Below, piece after piece: positions 44,134 through 55,003 of a DNA stretch of 64,000 bases. The DNA lies in the NCBI RefSeq assembly GCF_000003815.2, contig NC_049988.1, positions 10,704,829-10,768,828 on the forward strand, in the 5' to 3' direction. Within the stretch, counting starts at the first letter, position 1. Every line of letters begins with the position of its first letter. The stretch comes from Branchiostoma floridae. Its lineage: Eukaryota; Chordata; Leptocardii; Amphioxiformes; Branchiostomatidae. Position numbers and translations under genes: made by a program. The notes under the pieces are model-generated. The model worked only from the letters and a program-made list of their open reading frames with translations. It was not told where the DNA came from and ran no database searches.

Positions 44134-46127
44134 CCCAAAACATTATATCCATTTTTCATGAAGATAATAAGCAAGATACAGAGGGTAAAACACCAATAAC
44201 AGATAAGACTAGCTTTGTCACGTTTGTCGTGATATCTTCGTACGATAGTAAGCTACGAGTATTGGGTCAAAAAGCTAAAGAGAGCTAAGCAATTCAGTCG
44301 AGAATTTTAATGGATCCTATTTTTAAGTTGGCGAAAGTTTGATTTCTCTACAATAGTTGATAAATCATCATCAACATCTGACTAAAACCCACCCAGCTGT
44401 GAGCTGCTGAGCCGGTAGCGCCTCTCTATGGTGGACAGACTGGTGTTGACCAGACCCCCCACGATGAGGCCCTGAGCGATGACGTAGAACGATATCAGGA
44501 ACAGCAGGCCCTTCACTCCACTCAGACACTGGAGAATCTGCGGTCGGAATGTTCCCCACCCGTACCTGGTCAGGTGGTCGTCTCCGTTAGACTGGGTACT
44601 CTCTGAAATCGGTAACGTAAAAACACCAGGTAAACATTGCATGCGCACTAATTTCTCATGGAACACATTTTAGGATGGAGGCCAGTTAATTGCACAACGG
44701 ATAAGCGCACACTTCTGTCATTGCTCGGAGTCCCCGAATCCCATGGTGGTGCGGTGCAGCTGGAAAACTTCGTTTTGTTGCACCGCCAGGACAATTGCCC
44801 GAAATACACAAGTAAATTGTGCATTGAAGCGCGTACAGCTTCTACCGTATCACCAAAAACAGATAAAGTACAGTCATGTAGCTGCAGTATATCACACGGC
44901 CGGTAGGAGCGCGATTTGTCAGGTTAACACTGTCGTATAATTGCACGGCCTATTTTCCAGTAAATTTCTGTAAGATTCTGTGCAGTTAACAGAAGTGTGC
45001 GTTAATCCGGTGTGCAATTACTGTAACTGGCTTCTACTGTATTATGGCAGTTTGTTTTGAGAAGTGCTGTTAGTACTGACGATAATACCTGTGGACAACA
45101 GTCTGCGCACATAGCTGTGGTTGATGATGGAATCCCCGTCGTCTTTCTCTTTGGTCATCGTTTCAACTTTTGTTTCTGGGTCACCCTGACCCCATAGATC
45201 CTATGGGCAAAATACAGAATAGATATACTTTAAGTTAAACTTGAGAAGTTTAAGGCTTTTACTTGAGGCCACAATTTCACTAGACGCTGTGACCTAAATT
45301 TGATATGCGTGACCCTTGATTTGATATTTAGAATATCATAAAAATGTTAAGCTGTAAATCAATGAATTTTATCAGCTATATCGACAATGGTACTGCGAGG
45401 CTACATACAGAATGATAAAATTTTATCGATAACAGCACAGTCATTTATGTTTGATGATCTGGTCTCGTATTTATTTTAGGTATTGTATAACCTCGAAGAC
45501 AACAAAATACACAAAGCGCGATACACGTACGTTTCATATACCAAATTTGTTGCATGATCCGTCACCGCCCAGTGAAATTAATGGGGGTGTGCGAACTTTT
45601 GTGGTTTGTCTCATTTAGTAGGTTATTATAGGGAGAACAATTTCATAACTTTTGACTTTTCCGTTTCATCGCCTCATTATCATTTGAAAGACTTTTCGAG
45701 TGAATCCCACGGAGATAACACTTAGCAACCATTCAGGGTGTCTATTCCCACTGAGCTGCCGTATGGATTTCTTGATTTTAAGCGGAGGGGGTGAAATCAT
45801 AGAATTTTGAGCGTAATCGGCAAACAACATAGTTTCTTTAGATACCCAAACTAGATACGCCCGTGACCTCGTGACGTTTGACCTCGTCGTACGCCGTTGT
45901 CGACGAATACCGTACGTCCAGAAATGTCCTCATGTAAATCGGGCCGATGTCTAAATACATTGTATAACATACAAGGCACAAACACATACATGCATACTAA
46001 TGTATAAGGTACGAAGCGAACACCAGTTATACGTAGTGTACACATCCAAACACAAATGCGCGCACACTGACATGTACACTACAAAAGCTGAAAACCCTAC
46101 CTCTCGTTTTAGCCTTTCCTCCGACAT
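37888..46127 (-). CDS. OATP/SLCO organic anion transporter, complete 13-exon gene
   Basis: Exons (minus): 46127-46101, 45200-45089, 44602-44393, 43894-43616, 43135-43037, 42639-42537, 42126-42005, 41712-41485, 40893-40698, 40055-39890, 39293-39103, 38824-38760 and 38180-37888. They sum to 2091 nt, 696 residues plus stop, and every join keeps phase with GT-AG. The start is MSEERLKRE; GTG codons upstream were rejected. Helices begin in exon 3 (LFLISFYVIAQGLIVGGLVN). Landmarks: ILPHFMVGLYNYG (about residue 170); the OATP signature [12 protein letters not shown] (about 283); the Kazal-like loop CNCPLAYEPVCG...FFSPCYAGC (about 480-505), continued by YGSCGC and GHCASDC; and the last helix before an acidic/basic tail. 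Length fits the family (about 650-750). The protein is a sodium-independent carrier for large amphipathic anions at the plasma membrane; sequence is closest to the SLCO4 branch. Substrate is unknown. Confidence 0.95.
38275..38497. repeat. (CTGT)n/(CTGC)n microsatellite in OATP intron 12
   Basis: About 220 bp of CTGTCTGC-type tetranucleotide repeats. It gives leucine/serine/valine/cysteine open frames on the plus strand that are not genes. Confidence 0.9.
38925..38992 (+). repeat. SINE 3' fragment
   Basis: Contains CACGTTAAACAACCCGCCAC and later GAGTGGATCAAA. This matches the 3' end of the tRNA-derived SINE at 6545-6866 (CACGTTAAAGAACCCGCCAC, then GAGCGGATCAAA). Confidence 0.6.
39410..39524. 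mobile_element. Small inverted-repeat element in OATP intron 10
   Basis: The arms GTTAGACCCCGCGAAAGG and CCTTTCGGGGTCTAAC form an imperfect hairpin 115 bp across. No coding sequence is present. Confidence 0.5.
40527..40648. mobile_element. Small MITE in OATP intron 9
   Basis: The left arm ATCCTACGGTAGCATAAGAT and the right arm in reverse ATCCTACGACAGCGTAAGAT, with the inner AGTATCAA/TTGATACT also paired, span 122 bp. Confidence 0.65.
41785..41970. repeat. GAGA-rich low-complexity tract in OATP intron 7
   Basis: About 185 bp of GAGAGA/GACAGA repeats between exons 7 and 8 of the complete OATP gene. Confidence 0.85.
43385..43625 (-). repeat. Tandem repeat spanning the OATP exon 4 splice donor
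   Basis: Three copies, about 110 bp apart, of a segment that includes the last bases of exon 4 and the start of intron 4. The real donor is at 43616 (TTTATTGCAG/GTATGTTCTGG). Degenerate copies have junction equivalents near 43505 (TATATCGCAG/GCCTGGCC) and 43396 (TTTATCGTAG/GTTTGTTCCGG). Each is followed by a shared CGTC/GCC...TAAGG(A/G)ACGG block, then TTGCAACTGTA in the first two. Confidence 0.7.
44068..44133. repeat. (ACAG)n microsatellite in OATP intron 3
   Basis: About 16 perfect copies of the tetranucleotide GACA. Confidence 0.95.
44681..45031. mobile_element. 351-bp MITE in OATP intron 2
   Basis: The left arm begins GCCAGTTAATTGCACAACGG and the right arm in reverse GCCAGTTACAGTAATTGCAC; both continue through CGGAT(A/T)A(A/-)CGCACACTTCTGT. 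A second internal palindrome includes GGTGCGGTGCAGCTGG and its partner. There is no transposase. Confidence 0.65.
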
Positions 46128-46738
46128 CTTCGGATTTGAAATGAAGTTGTGTCCAGCTCGCGTTGAAAGTCGATCTGACACTTAGTATCACCAAATGACA
46201 GATCCAAAAGTGTGTGATAGACCGGTGAAATGTACTAGCACGAACCGTACAGTACAGTCTCCAGATATTAAACTATGTGCCCTACTAAAACAACTGATTG
46301 CGTGGTATACATTCCCACGGCCCTTAAGTTGGGCAGTGTGTCTAAAGAGGGCGTGCGATTGGCGATTGTCTTCCTGTGTATCATCGTGCGGCCACTTACA
46401 AGCTGGTTGTCGACCCTTTAGTGTGGGGGAGGGGTACGAGTATTCATCGTCTAGTTAAAATTGTCAGGCTCATCTTTTGCATTTGAGTACCAATTCTTGA
46501 ACTTGCCCTCTACGACGGACATGTCATTTAAACAGTACAGTTATGAAACTGCGCTTGACCCTTACACCATGACCTATGTAAGTGTTCACAAGAGCTCACA
46601 TTACCCCACACACATAACAAGCACGAAGTCTACGACCTATATAACTTAATGAATAATTGAATAGAGTTTGGTATTGAATCTCTTTATTCCAGGTACATCA
46701 ACCAATACAATAGAAACAAAAATCACTCACATATTGTA

Positions 46739-47095
46739 CCATAATGCAGGGGTCTAATCTGCGTCCGTTTTTCCGTTAATTGACGGAAATTTGCTGCGTC
46801 TGACGGAAAAATTTTAAAACCAATCCGTCAACCTTGACGGACAAAAATCCTTGGTGGAAGCTACAGGCGGCTTGGGGACGCCGTCCACGGCCGTAAAAGC
46901 CACACACTTGTTTGTTTTACTATTGTTATGATTTTTGACAATGTGTGTCGGCGCCCTTTCGCATACTATAATATCATTAAAACCCGTTTTTCAAGGTCTC
47001 AGTTCAGTCCTTCTAATTAATTTTCGCGGTTTTCGCGACGATTGTAATTGGCTGACGGAAAAAAAATTCGAGCTGGCTAAAGCCCTGCCATAATG
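46739..47095. mobile_element. hAT-type non-autonomous element
   Basis: Element 46747-47087, 341 bp, with the 8-bp duplication CCATAATG at 46739-46746 and 47088-47095. The ends are CAGGGGTCTAATC and, inverted, CAGGGCTTTAGCC, of the CAGGG type usual for hAT. The interior has repeated CGTCTGACGGAAAAA and CCTTGACGGACAAA words. Confidence 0.75.
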
Positions 47096-47112
47096 TTTGC
47101 AACGTTTTGTTA

Positions 47113-47270
47113 TACCCCCCTCACATTAGGCGAAAATCCATCGGAAGACGAGTCTGCGAGCTCTAAATTACGAGAAGGCATGACCCTGCCGGGAAGGGGG
47201 AACTCTGCCATTTCCTCGTCGGCTCGCAGACTCGTCGTCCGATCGATTTTCGCCTAATGTGATGGGGGTA
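47113..47270. mobile_element. 158-bp hairpin MITE
   Basis: The left arm TACCCCCCTCACATTAGGCG and the right arm in reverse TACCCCCATCACATTAGGCG continue into a long stem (AAAATC, CGAGTCTGCGAGC). The element is almost entirely palindromic. Confidence 0.85.
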
Positions 47271-47448
47271 TTACGAAACTAAATTTTCTTAATTGGTATT
47301 GAGCACCGTCGACGTACATTGTCTTTTGTAAGGGAATTGGGATAAAACTTTTAAAAAAATCAAATTTGATTAAAACAATACCTTATTTTCACTGCCTCTT
47401 TCGAAAGAGCTTAGCATATGCGAAAGAGCTTATATGTATGGGAGAGAA

Positions 47449-49252
47449 CTATATTTCTTTTTCATTTTCCTCCTTCTCAACTTCGTATGCTCCCTGCGCT
47501 TTCTTGCGCTTCCAGAAGAATAGAGCGAGACAGGCACAAGGAAATGCCCACGCGGCTACAGCCGTCATGAGGATAGCCAGGTAGGTGCTGAGGGAGGCGT
47601 TGTCGTACAGGAGACACGCCCCTCTCTGGTCACAGTTCTGGTCCCACAGTAAACACGCCTGGTCCACCAGCGCACCGAACACAAGCGGGGCGGGAACAGA
47701 ACCTGAAACAAAACATGTTCATAGTTCACGTAGTAAAATAGGATTGTAGATTCATTGTATGTATTCCATGTATCTTTTGTTGCGACCTGTACTGAACCCA
47801 GTGGGTATGAGTGTACAATAAAGGTCTTCATTCATTCACTGTTACTCTGTGACGGAGGGTAACCTCCGTCAACAGAGTATTGTAGTTGTCAGATGTGATG
47901 AGTATTAGCATCTGCATCTCAGGAACAGAACCTGAAACAAAACATGTGCAATGTTACTCTGTGAAGGAGGGTAATCTCCGACGACAGAGTATTGTTGTTG
48001 TCAGATATGATGAGTGCTGCATCTGTAACTCTATGCGGAGCAGGAACAGAAGCTGAAACAAAACGTGTTCATTGTTACTCTGTGACGGAGGGTAACCTCC
48101 GACGACAGAGTATTGTAGTTGTCAGATGTAATGAGTGCTGCATCTGTATCACTATATATGTTCCTTTTGCTACATTCGTCTGTAGTTTGGCATGTCGTCT
48201 TGTGAGACGTGACCAAGTAATGTATGTGTATCTCTTTTAGATCAATCATGGTTTTTCATAATATTTTGACATTTCTTTCGTTGCAAAGCTTCGAAACTAT
48301 CTTAAAGCTCAAGCTTACATATCTACATATATCATACACAAGGTCTGTATGAAGAATAATTCCCATATTAGTATGTATGTATGGAATAATACATGGGGAA
48401 AAATAAACAGATAAAGCATGACTGTCATTTGTTGAAACCATTTGTTTACGATGAAGAAATTGAGAGGACACCTACCGAGGACTGTTCGAACTACAGATTG
48501 AATGCCAAGAGCAAACGATCGCTGGTTCTGCTGGACACAGCTGTGAAACATTGGTAGAAGACAGAGCATCATAATTTGAACACATTTGATAAGTCTGAAT
48601 GATGTTATCACTATTCCATTCTAAAGACGAGCTCTCTTCCAGCAACATAATCGTAACTATAGCTTGTCCATGATCCAATATACGAGAATACAGCTGCAGT
48701 ACCAAGAAAAGCGCCAGGGGGACAAAAGTCATCTAATTTCTTCAATGGAACAAGACCTAACCACATACCAAATTGTATGACTCCCCAACCATAGCTTATC
48801 GTTGGGTATTTTGCTAAACCACATACAAAAATACAAACGCCAAGAAAACCATTATAACAGTCTTGGCGAAGGAATAGGAATACGGCTAATGCATGGTTGT
48901 CATTTAATATGCTGAACCATTTGTTCACAAAGAAGAAATTGAGAGGACACATACCGAGGATAAAATACATTGAGGTGTGTAAAGTGGGCAAGTTTTATGA
49001 ATTTGACACCGATCCTTTCCATCACAAATCTAATGGCCAACAGAACAAGTAGACAATGCTTCACCTCAATACAATGACCGATCTTGGCGCGTTTGCCAGA
49101 CCGAGGCCGAACGAGAAGAGGAACAGGAGAGTCATCGCGAGCGGAAGGAGGGTGCAGCCGTTAGAACAGTGCCCGGATGTTACCGAGAACGTGGCGTCGT
49201 CCGGAGCACCCAATGGTTGATCACCGGCAGAGCAGGAGCACGATGTGTATCC
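47449..49252 (-). CDS. OATP/SLCO organic anion transporter, 3' end (exons 11-13)
   Basis: Three exons on the minus strand: exon 11 at 49252-49065 (GYTSCSCSAG..., SGHCSNGC, then a helix ending in VIVLR), exon 12 at 48540-48476 (65 nt, CVQQNQRSFALGIQSV) and exon 13 at 47702-47449 (GSVPAPLVFG, CLLWDQNC, GACLLYDN, last helix, KRKKAQ tail, TAG stop). Phases are as in the complete copy (0, 2, 1). Exons 1-10 are not present to the right, where the satellite array begins within about 180 bp. The gene is therefore either truncated by the array or continues beyond the window. The tail is shorter than in the neighbours (exon 13 is 254 nt against 293 and 311). Confidence 0.9.
47700..48140 (-). repeat. 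Tandem repeat carrying copies of the exon 13 acceptor and a hairpin
   Basis: A unit of about 121 bp occurs three times. It includes the acceptor TGTTTTGTTTCAG plus the first ten bases of exon 13 (true junction at 47702; copies at 47931 and 48052), then a palindrome TACTCTGTGACGGAGG-GTAA-CCTCCG...ACAGAGTA. Between copies 1 and 2 lies an extra stretch of about 108 bp ending CAATAAAGGTCTTCATTC, which looks like a LINE 3' tail. Confidence 0.75.
48410..48975 (-). repeat. Duplicated exon 12 donor segment in the last OATP gene
   Basis: The sequence from the end of exon 12 into intron 12 (TCCTCG/GTAGGTGTCCTCTC, AATTTCTTC, ACAAATGGTT) is repeated upstream in intron 11 at about 48880-48960 (TCCTCG/GTATGTGTCCTCTC). 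The upstream copy retains the GT but almost none of the exon. Confidence 0.7.
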
Positions 49253-49423
49253 CTGCGTGTTGAAAAGATAAAACCATGATTCGGTGAAAGTTAAGGTTGA
49301 GTTTGAGGTTCGGGTTATAATGAGAAATCTCAACTCAAAAATAGACCCTCGGAAGCCTTTCGTCACTTTTTTGTCGTGCACTACCTCGGACCCATGTAGT
49401 GGAAGAACTGGGGTGTGCACCGT

Positions 49424-49600
49424 TAAGATTAGGGTTAGGGTTAGGGTTAGTGTAAGTGTAAGGGTTAGGGTTAGGGTAAGGGTAGGGGTAAGGGTAAGGG
49501 TAAGGGTAAGGGTAAGGGTAAGGGTAAGGGTAAGGGTAAGGGTAAGGGTAAGGGTAGGGGTAAGGATAAGGGTAAGGGTTAGGGCTAGGGTTAAGGTTAG
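49424..49600 (+). repeat. Degenerate telomere-type hexamer array
   Basis: About 28 copies of six-base units, mainly GGGTAA and GGGTTA (TTAGGG on this strand), forming the left border of the satellite. The mixture of variants shows an interstitial, not terminal, array. Confidence 0.9.
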
Positions 49601-52600
49601 GGTAGTGCTTAGATGTAATATGGCTAAGAGTGTATTCTAGTCGGTCAAACTTGGTATCATTGAAAAGGAAGCTTGGTACAGAGTTGTAATCTGCAAACCG
49701 TTTTGAAATCGGGTGCTTACTTCCCGAGATATGGCTTAAGCACTAACCGCTAGGGTTAGGGTTAGGGTTAGGGTTAAGGTTAGGGTTAGGGTAGTGCTTA
49801 GATGCAATATGGCTAAGAGTGTATTCTAGTCGGTCAAACTTGGTATCATTGAAAAGGTAGCTTGGTACAGAGTTGTAATCTGCAAACCGTTTTGAAATCG
49901 GGTGCTTACTTCCCGAGATATGACTTAAGCACTAACCGCTAGGGTTTGGTTAGGGTTAAGGTTAGGGTTAGGGTAGTGCTTAGATTCAATATGGCTAAGA
50001 GTGTATTCTAATCGGTCAAACTTGGTATCATTGAAAAGGTAGCCTGGTACAGAGTTGTAATCTGCAAACCGTTTTGAAATCGGGTGCTTACTTCCCGTGA
50101 TATGACTTTAGCACTAACCGCTAGGGTTAGGGTTAGTTTTAAGGTTAGGGTTAGGGTAGTGCATAGATTCAATTTGGCTAAAAGTGTATTCTAGTCGGTC
50201 AAACTTGGTATCATTGAAAAGGTAGCTTGGTACAGAGTTGTATTATGCAAACCGTTTTGAAATCGGGTGCTTACTTCCCGTGATATGACTTAAGCACTAA
50301 CCGCTAGGGTTAGGGTTAGGGTTAAGGTTAGGGTTAGGGTAGTGCTTAGATGCAATATGGCTAAGAGTGTATTCTAGTCGGTCAAACTTGGTATCATTGA
50401 AAAGGTAGCTTGGTACAGAGTTGTAATCTGCAAACCGTTTTGAAATCGGGTGCTTACTTCCCGAGATATGACTTAAGCACTAACAACTATGGTTAGGGTT
50501 AGGGTTAAGGTTAGGGTGAGGGTAGTGCTTAGATGCAATATGGCTAAGAGTGTATTCTAGTCTGTCAAACTTGGTATCATTGAAAAGGTAGCTTGGTACA
50601 GAGTTGTAATCTGCAAACCGTTTTGAAAACGGGTGCTTACTTCCCGAGATATGACTTAAGCACTAACCGCTAGGGTTAGGGTTAGGGTTAAGGTTAGGGT
50701 TAGGGTAGTGCTTAGATGCAATATGGCTAAGAGTGTATTCTAGTCGGTCAAACTTGGTATCATTGCAAAGGTAGCTTGGTACAGAGTTGCAATCTGCAAA
50801 CCGTTTTAAAATCGGGTGCTTACTTCCCGAGATATGACTTAAGCACTAACCGCTAGGGTTAGGGTTAAGGTTAGGGTTAGGGTTAGGGTAGTGCTTAGAT
50901 GCAATATGCCTAAGAGAGTATTCTAGTCGGTCAAACTTGGTATCATTGAAAAGGTAGCTTGGTACAGAGTTGTAATCTGCAAACCGTTTTGAAATCGGGT
51001 GCTTACTTCCCGAGATATAACATAAGCACTAACCGCTAGGGTTAGGGTTAGGGTTAAGGTTAGGGTTAGGGTAGTGCTTAGATGCAATATGGCTAAGAGT
51101 GTATTCTAGTCGGTCAAACTTGGTATCATTGAAAAGGTAGCTTGGTACAGAGTTGTAATCTGCAAACCGTTTTGAAATCGGGTGCTTATTTCCAGATATA
51201 TGGCTTAAGTACTAACCGCTAGGGTTAGGGTTAGGAATAGGGCTAAGGTTAGGGTTAGGGTAGTGCTTAGATGCAATATGGCTAAGAGTGTATTCTAGTC
51301 GGTCAAACTTGGTATCATTGAAAAGGTAGCTTGGTACAGAGTTGTAATCTGCAAACCATTTTGAAATCGGGTGCTTACTTTCCGAGATATGACTTAAGCA
51401 CTAAGCGCTAGGGTTAGGGTTAGGGTTAAGGTTAGGGTTAGGGTAGTGCTTATATTCAATATGGCTAAGAGTGTATTCTAGTCGGTCAAACTTGGTATCA
51501 TTGAAAAGGTAGCTTGGTACAGAGTTGTAATCTGCAAACCGTTTTGAAATCGGGTGCTTATTTCCCAAGATATGGCTTAAGCACTAACCACTAGGGTTAG
51601 GGTTAGAAATAGGGTTAAGGTTAGGGTTAGGGTAGTGCTTAGATGCAATATGGCTAAGAGTGTATTCTAGTCGGTCAAACTTGGTATCATTGAAAAGGTA
51701 GCTTGGTACAGAGTTGTAATCTGCAAACCGTTTTGAAATCGGGTGCTTACTTTCCGAGATATGACTTAAGCACTAGCCGCTAGCGCTAGGGTTAGGGTTA
51801 GGGTTAAGGTTAGGGTTAGGGTTGTGCTTATATTCAATATGGCTAAGAGTGTATTCTAGTCGGTCAAACTTGGTATCATTGAAAAGGTAGCTTGGTACAG
51901 AGTTGTATTCCGCAAACCGTTTTGAAATCGGGTGCTTATTTTCCGAGATATGGCTTAAGCACTAACCGCTAGGGTTAGGGTTAGGAATAGGGTTAAGGTT
52001 AGGGTTAGGGTAGTGCTTAGATGCAATATGGCTAAGAGTGTATTCTAGTCGGTCAAACTTGGTATCATTGAAAAGGTAGCTTGGTACAGAGTTGTAATCT
52101 GCAAACCATTTTGAAATCGGGTGCTTACTTTCCGAGATATGACTTAAGCACTAAGCGCTAGGGTTAGGGTTAGGGTTAAGGTTAGGGTTAGGGTATTGCT
52201 TATATTCAATATGGCTAAGAGTGTATTCTAGTCGGTCAAACTTGGTGTCATTGAAAAGGTAGCTTGGTACAGAGTTGTAATCTGCAAACCGTTTTGAAAT
52301 CGGGTGCTTATTTCCCAAGATAAGGCTTAAGCACTAACCACTAGGGTTAGGGTTAGGAATAGGGTTAAGGTTAGGGTTAGGGTAGTGCTTAGATGCAATA
52401 TGGCTAAGAGTGTATACTAGTCGGTCAAACTTGGTATCATTGAAAAGGTAGCTTGGTACAGAGTTGTAATCTGCAAACCGTTTTGAAATCGGGTGCTTAC
52501 TTCCCGAGATATGACTTAAGCACTAACCGCTAGGGTTAGGGTTAGGGTTAAGGTTAGGGTTAGGGTTGTGCTTATATTCAATATGGCTAAGAGAGTATTC

Positions 52601-54029
52601 TAGTCGGTCAAACTTGGTATCATTGAAAAGGTAGCTTGGTACAGAGTTGTATTCCGCAAACCGTTTGAAATCGGGTGCTTATTTCCAGAGATATGGCTAA
52701 ACACTNNNNNNNNNNNNNNNNNNNNNNNNNNNNNNNNNNNNNNNNNNNNNNNNNNNNNNNNNNNNNNNNNNNNNNNNNNNNNNNNNNNNNNNNNNNNNNN
52801 NNNNNNNNNNNNNNNNNNNNNNNNNNNNNNNNNNNNNNNNNNNNNNNNNNNNNNNNNNNNNNNNNNNNNNNNNNNNNNNNNNNNNNNNNNNNNNNNNNNN
52901 NNNNNNNNNNNNNNNNNNNNNNNNNNNNNNNNNNNNNNNNNNNNNNNNNNNNNNNNNNNNNNNNNNNNNNNNNNNNNNNNNNNNNNNNNNNNNNNNNNNN
53001 NNNNNNNNNNNNNNNNNNNNNNNNNNNNNNNNNNNNNNNNNNNNNNNNNNNNNNNNNNNNNNNNNNNNNNNNNNNNNNNNNNNNNNNNNNNNNNNNNNNN
53101 NNNNNNNNNNNNNNNNNNNNNNNNNNNNNNNNNNNNNNNNNNNNNNNNNNNNNNNNNNNNNNNNNNNNNNNNNNNNNNNNNNNNNNNNNNNNNNNNNNNN
53201 NNNNNNNNNNNNNNNNNNNNNNNNNNNNNNNNNNNNNNNNNNNNNNNNNNNNNNNNNNNNNNNNNNNNNNNNNNNNNNNNNNNNNNNNNNNNNNNNNNNN
53301 NNNNNNNNNNNGGGTTAGGGTAGTGCTTAGATGCAATATGGCTAAGAGTGTATTCTAGTCTTCAAACTTGGTATCATTGAAAAGGTAGCTTGGTACAGAG
53401 TTGTAATCTGCAAACCGTTTTGAAATCGGGTGCTTACTTCCCGAGATATGACTTAAGCATTAACCGCTAGGGTTAGGGTTAGGGTTAAGGTTAGGGTTAG
53501 GGTAGTGCTTAGATTCAATATGGCTAAGAGTGTATTCTAGTCGGTCAAACTTGGTATCATTGAAAAGGTAGCTTGGTACAAAGTTGTAATATGCAAACCG
53601 TTTTGAAATCGGGTGCTTACTTCCCGAGATATGACTTAAGCACTAACCGCTAGGGTTAGGGTTAGGGTTAAGGTAAGGGTTAGGGTAGTGCTTAGATGCA
53701 ATATGGCTAAGAGTGTATTCTAGTCGATCAAACTTGGTATCATTGAAAAGGTAGCTTGGTACAGAGTTGTAATCTGCAAACCGTTTTGAAATCGGGTGCT
53801 TACTTCCAGAGATATGGCTTAAGCACTAACCGCTATGGTTAGGGTTAGGGTTAAGGTTAGCGTTAGGGTAGTGCTTAGATGTAATATGGTTAAGAGTGTA
53901 TTCTAGTCGGTCAAACTTGGTATCATTGAAAAGGTAGCTTGTACAGAGTTGTAATCTGCAAACCGTTTTGAAATCGGGTGCTTATTTCCAGAGATATGGC
54001 TTAAGCACTAACCGCTAGGGTTAGGGTTG
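49601..54029 (+). repeat. 183-bp satellite array containing TTAGGG repeats, part 1
   Basis: Head-to-tail units of about 183 bp (for example TAGTGCTTAGATGCAATATG at 49603, 49792, 49974, 50157, 50340, 50523 and 50706). Each has 25-45 bp of TTAGGG-type hexamers plus a unique part with GTATTCTAGTCGGTCAAACT and AATCTGCAAACCGTTTTGAA. Between about 51400 and 52690 a four-unit pattern repeats with a 750-bp period. Positions 52706-53311 are N. Confidence 0.95.
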
Positions 54030-55003
54030 GGGTTACTCGGGTAAGTTACGGCCTGTGATTCGATGAAGCTTGTCGAGGAGTGAAAAAGGGCGCGGTCCCT
54101 CAAGGTTACCAGGGCGATGGAACAGAACATGAAATTCGAACCACTACGTGTCCGCAGTTGACCCCGCTTGACCACAACGTTGCAGAACGGTCCAATGTCA
54201 TAATGTAACGATACATTGCGAAAACAGGAACTCACCATGTATGGGGCACACTCACCACTTTTGGTAAAACGTCCAAATTCTAACTGTATTAGATATTGAT
54301 GAAGAATGTATCAAATATTGACATAATTCGATGCCTATGACAAAAAGAGGCCCTCGAGGAAGCCGCATAATGGTACCGTCCGAGCCCCGTTCGATCGAAC
54401 GGCCGAACCCTTGGGTTGTGAAATGGCGGGAAAACGACAGCGGCGCTGGCAGCGGTTCTGAAGGACCGTTACCATCGTATTTACGGGCTTCGTCCTCGGT
54501 GACAACAGTACTTTTGCTGACAATATAGACAAATTCGTATTTATAATCCCTTTTAAAAGAAATTTATCCATCGCTATTTGGTTTGATCATGAAAGGATTT
54601 CCTCTAGAGCGGATTATTGACCAAAAATTAGAAAAAAAATCCATTTTACCTATTTTTTACCCCAAAAAAGTTATGATGAATTAATATACAACAAAATAGC
54701 GACGGACAAACTAAATCTACTTGAGTTTATCTGTCATCCTGTGAAATATGAGGGTCCAGAACGTTGTCTCCACCGAGGACAGGGCACATGAAATGAACCT
54801 AATATTTTTTAACCAAAATGTGTGTTTTTTAACCCAAAAATCTATCATATCAACATAATTTGTCCGGTGTTTTATTTCATTTAATTACTACTAGCACCTT
54901 GTGAAATTTCATTGCCATACGACAATGCTATCGAATTTTACAAGCATGTACCCATTTTACCTTGTCTACCGCAGTGTCACATGCCGTAATTGACCAGAGT
55001 AGT
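54030..55003. other. Unique island inside the satellite array
   Basis: Nearly 1 kb of non-satellite DNA with no recognised gene or terminal inverted repeats. The satellite units on its two sides share private variants (TATGGTTAAGAG and GTAGCTTGTACAG), so the island and its flanking unit may have been duplicated or inserted together. Confidence 0.7.

Larger units (their letters stand above)
46128..47448. other. Intergenic spacer between the complete and the last OATP gene
   Basis: About 1.3 kb upstream of the OATP start at 46127 and downstream of the stop at 47449. It contains a hAT-type element and a hairpin MITE (listed separately). The promoter of the complete OATP gene must lie here, but no TATA box or other site is clear. 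Confidence 0.45.

Noticed and set aside
48611-48991. Frame with PPGAFLGTAAVFSYIG as an extra OATP exon
   Set aside because: It resembles the exon 13 start only superficially; the cysteines and helix that should follow are absent, and part of the frame is the duplicated exon 12 donor segment.
49284-49640. Frame with Arg-Val repeats
   Set aside because: It is a translation of telomere-type hexamers, not a gene.
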